Assembly: GCA_012845835.1 (NCBI GenBank)
Contig: JABAKD010000005.1
Span: 10,000,823-10,064,822, forward strand
Origin: Undaria pinnatifida
Taxonomy: Eukaryota; Sar; Phaeophyceae; Laminariales; Alariaceae
Direction: 5' to 3'
Length of the DNA: 64,000 bases
The notes beneath the pieces were generated by a model, which made no database searches, had not been told where the DNA came from, and saw nothing but the letters and a program-made list of their open reading frames with translations. Below, one piece after another: positions 62,239-64,000 of this stretch (positions are counted from its first letter, which is position 1; every line of letters begins with the position of its first letter). Both the position numbers and the translations under genes were made by a program.

Positions 62239-62438
62239 GAACTGTACGAGTACGTATTATGCTGAATGCGACAGCTACCACGACAGCGAAAGCGACCACG
62301 ACTGTCTGCTATATACGGGGAATTCTCCCTTCATTTTCCCGAAAGTTTTCTAGCTTTTACGCAGAATTTTAAAGAGATTTTACCCCATATTTCCCCTGTT
62401 CTACGAAGCTGAGAACTCTACGGGTACAAACTGATAGA

Positions 62439-63063
62439 GTGATACTCGCGTCGACAGGGACAACGACAGCGACTGACTACTGTCCGGTCACTGGACCCGT
62501 ACCTGAACCTTGTGTTGACGCTTCTTTTGTTGTCGTTCCTGCTGCTGCTGGCGTTGCTGGTGTGGTTGGTGATGGCAGTGGTGCTGCTGCGATTTGTCGA
62601 TTTCGGCTGATTCTTGGATCCTTTCTCGCCTTCCCCCCGCCCCGATTATTTCTTGCAGCCATTGGACGCTTTTCCTTATTCCAGGTAAAAGTTAGCACAG
62701 GATTTGAATACCTGATAAGAAACAGGGAAATAGGAAGGGCGGGCTCTGTTTACACGTAAGAGAGATTCGGGAGTCGTTACGCTGAAGGTTGTGTAGAACA
62801 CACCCTTCATCAAATAAGACGTCCATCCAGCGTATAGCCATGCTAAAAACTACGTTTGCTCTACTCGACGAGCCGTTCAAAGCTAACGTTTGAGCATTGG
62901 TTTGTGTCGGTCGGCATTTGTTTTCGAGTCAATCCTGAGATTGCAGCAGTCATCGCTACGGTTCGCAACAGCACCAAACAACTGCATTATTTCGCGACAT
63001 GCTACTACTACGATGCTGACATTGCAGCATTTGGCGCTATGTCGGTGACATATATCCATATGC
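62439..63063. other. Unassigned, possible Ala/Val-rich exon
   Basis: A GC-richer block at 62500-62690 is open on both strands: plus, ending TTCCAG|gtaaaa, or minus, Pro/Thr/Ala-rich. Either could be an exon, but no neighbour supports it. Confidence 0.2.
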
Positions 63064-63113
63064 GATGAAAATTTCGTCGAACTCACGGCTGACGTCCTTA
63101 AAATATTTTATAT
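63064..63113 (+). repeat. Dispersed repeat R1, copy 8 (partial)
   Basis: It retains only the 3' half of the core (atttcgtcgaactcacggct, then gacgtccttaaaatatttta). Confidence 0.6.
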
Positions 63114-63184
63114 GTAATATATTCGTGATACGCTGATTTTCAGGAGCGCGCGCGGTGCCGAAGGCGCCGCGCGGTACGGGATGG

Positions 63185-63475
63185 GACCGTCTCGCCAGCT
63201 CCAGGCGGATTTGTTTTTAGCCTTCCCGAGGGACGGTATGGGAAATGTTCCCGTTTGTTTTCCCGCGGGATGGGAATGGGACGGGAAGGAGGGAAGCCAT
63301 TTGGTGGACGGGATGGGTGGGATTACACGATTTCTTATTGATTTCTTGTTGGGATATGACGGAACGGGACCGGGTAAGGGGCCGGGAAATCGCTCGGGAA
63401 CATAGTCGGGAAATCGTTCGGGAAAATAATCGAGTAATCGGTCGGGAAGGTGGTCGGGGACGCGGTCGGGGGGGG
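63185..63475 (+). repeat. CGGGA-based degenerate tandem repeats
   Basis: gggaaatcg.tcgggaa words of about 12-16 bp recur at 63385-63470, preceded by gggacgg.atgggaa words. The frames (Pro/Asp/Arg-rich on the minus strand) mirror the repeat. Confidence 0.65.
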
Positions 63476-63864
63476 GGTATGGTCGGGAATGCTTGGCTTC
63501 GTCCTGCTTGAGCCAGCCGCCCAAGCAGATATGCAGGCACCATCCACCTCCACAAGTTCCATGCTTGCCATGTCTTGTGTGTGCATGGGGGGTGTGCGTG
63601 TTTCTGGTTTCTTCCGATAACTCATAGCTGACAGCTAACAGCTGACATGTATTATTGACAATTGACCCCGCGTTTTTTTTGTTTTTTTTTGTAAAATGAT
63701 TTGCAAAAAAACTTATTTATTTATTATTCTTCTTCTTTTTTGGTCCGAAAACAACTTTTTTTCATATTTGATTTCAAAAAGGCCGGGGGGGAAATCATAT
63801 AAAAAAATCGGCAGTGTTCGGCAGTCCAGCGAAATCTTCTCTCCGTCGTTGCATCCAAAGTTGA

Positions 63865-64000
63865 GTACAATATCTGTCGTGGGTAGGGGGGAAGAAAAAC
63901 CTGCTGAGTGACCCACTACCCGAGCCACGTCTAAGGAGGGAGAAAGAGAAAGAAAAAGGGTGAAGATAACAGATGGGATGAGAGCGAAAAATAAAATAAA
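63865..64000 (+). mobile_element. SINE-B tail, plus orientation, at window edge
   Basis: aacctgctgagtgaccc and gagccacgtctaaggaggga, then an A-rich tail (gcgaaaaataaaataaa), match the SINE-B 3' half. The copy may continue past the window end. Confidence 0.6.

Overview
The window is nuclear DNA from a complex eukaryote. Introns have GT-AG boundaries and run from 47 bp to about 10 kb, exons encode very long Ala/Gly/Pro/Gln-rich segments, and SINEs, MITEs and minisatellites are abundant. I see no bacterial operon, rRNA gene or convincing tRNA gene. The style (large repeat-filled introns, poly-Ala/Gln/Gly chromatin proteins, short TTAGGG tracts) would suit a brown alga or related stramenopile. 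That placement is inference, not proof.

Layout. 0.27-0.77 kb: the last two exons of an unrecognised gene entering from the left, with a SINE-like element inserted exactly at its stop codon. 1.5-3.5 kb: an AT-rich satellite-like tract. About 5.4-34.9 kb, plus strand: one very large gene. Phase-consistent exons encode a PHD finger, an extended PHD (ePHD) and a CDCA7-type 4CXXC_R1 zinc finger, with long low-complexity linkers, coiled coils and a poly-Gln C-terminus. From 17,055 onward the model gives about 2,510 residues, with further candidate 5' exons at 6.9-7.1 kb and 5.4 kb. Its large intron (7.1-17.05 kb) is packed with SINEs, a long inverted repeat and GATCTA arrays. 34.9-37.9 kb: a G-rich minisatellite and a purine tract immediately downstream. 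40.5 kb: a short degenerate PHD-like ORF. 41-50.5 kb: a dense transposon field (SINEs, TIR elements, TTAA-flanked MITEs, 70-bp and about 80-bp tandem repeats) without convincing genes. 50.76-56.31 kb, minus strand: a four-exon 2-oxoglutarate/Fe(II) dioxygenase gene with a poly-Gln insertion between two of its active-site residues. 57.8-58.7 kb: a Ser/Thr/Pro-rich open frame broken by one stop. 59-64 kb: mostly repeats with weak ORFs.

The two recognisable genes converge on the repeat field. The large gene is predicted to be a nuclear histone- and DNA-reading protein, and the minus-strand gene a hydroxylase-type enzyme. Nothing in the sequence links them functionally. All exon joins are my own manual splice predictions, supported by frame, phase and domain continuity, without transcript evidence.
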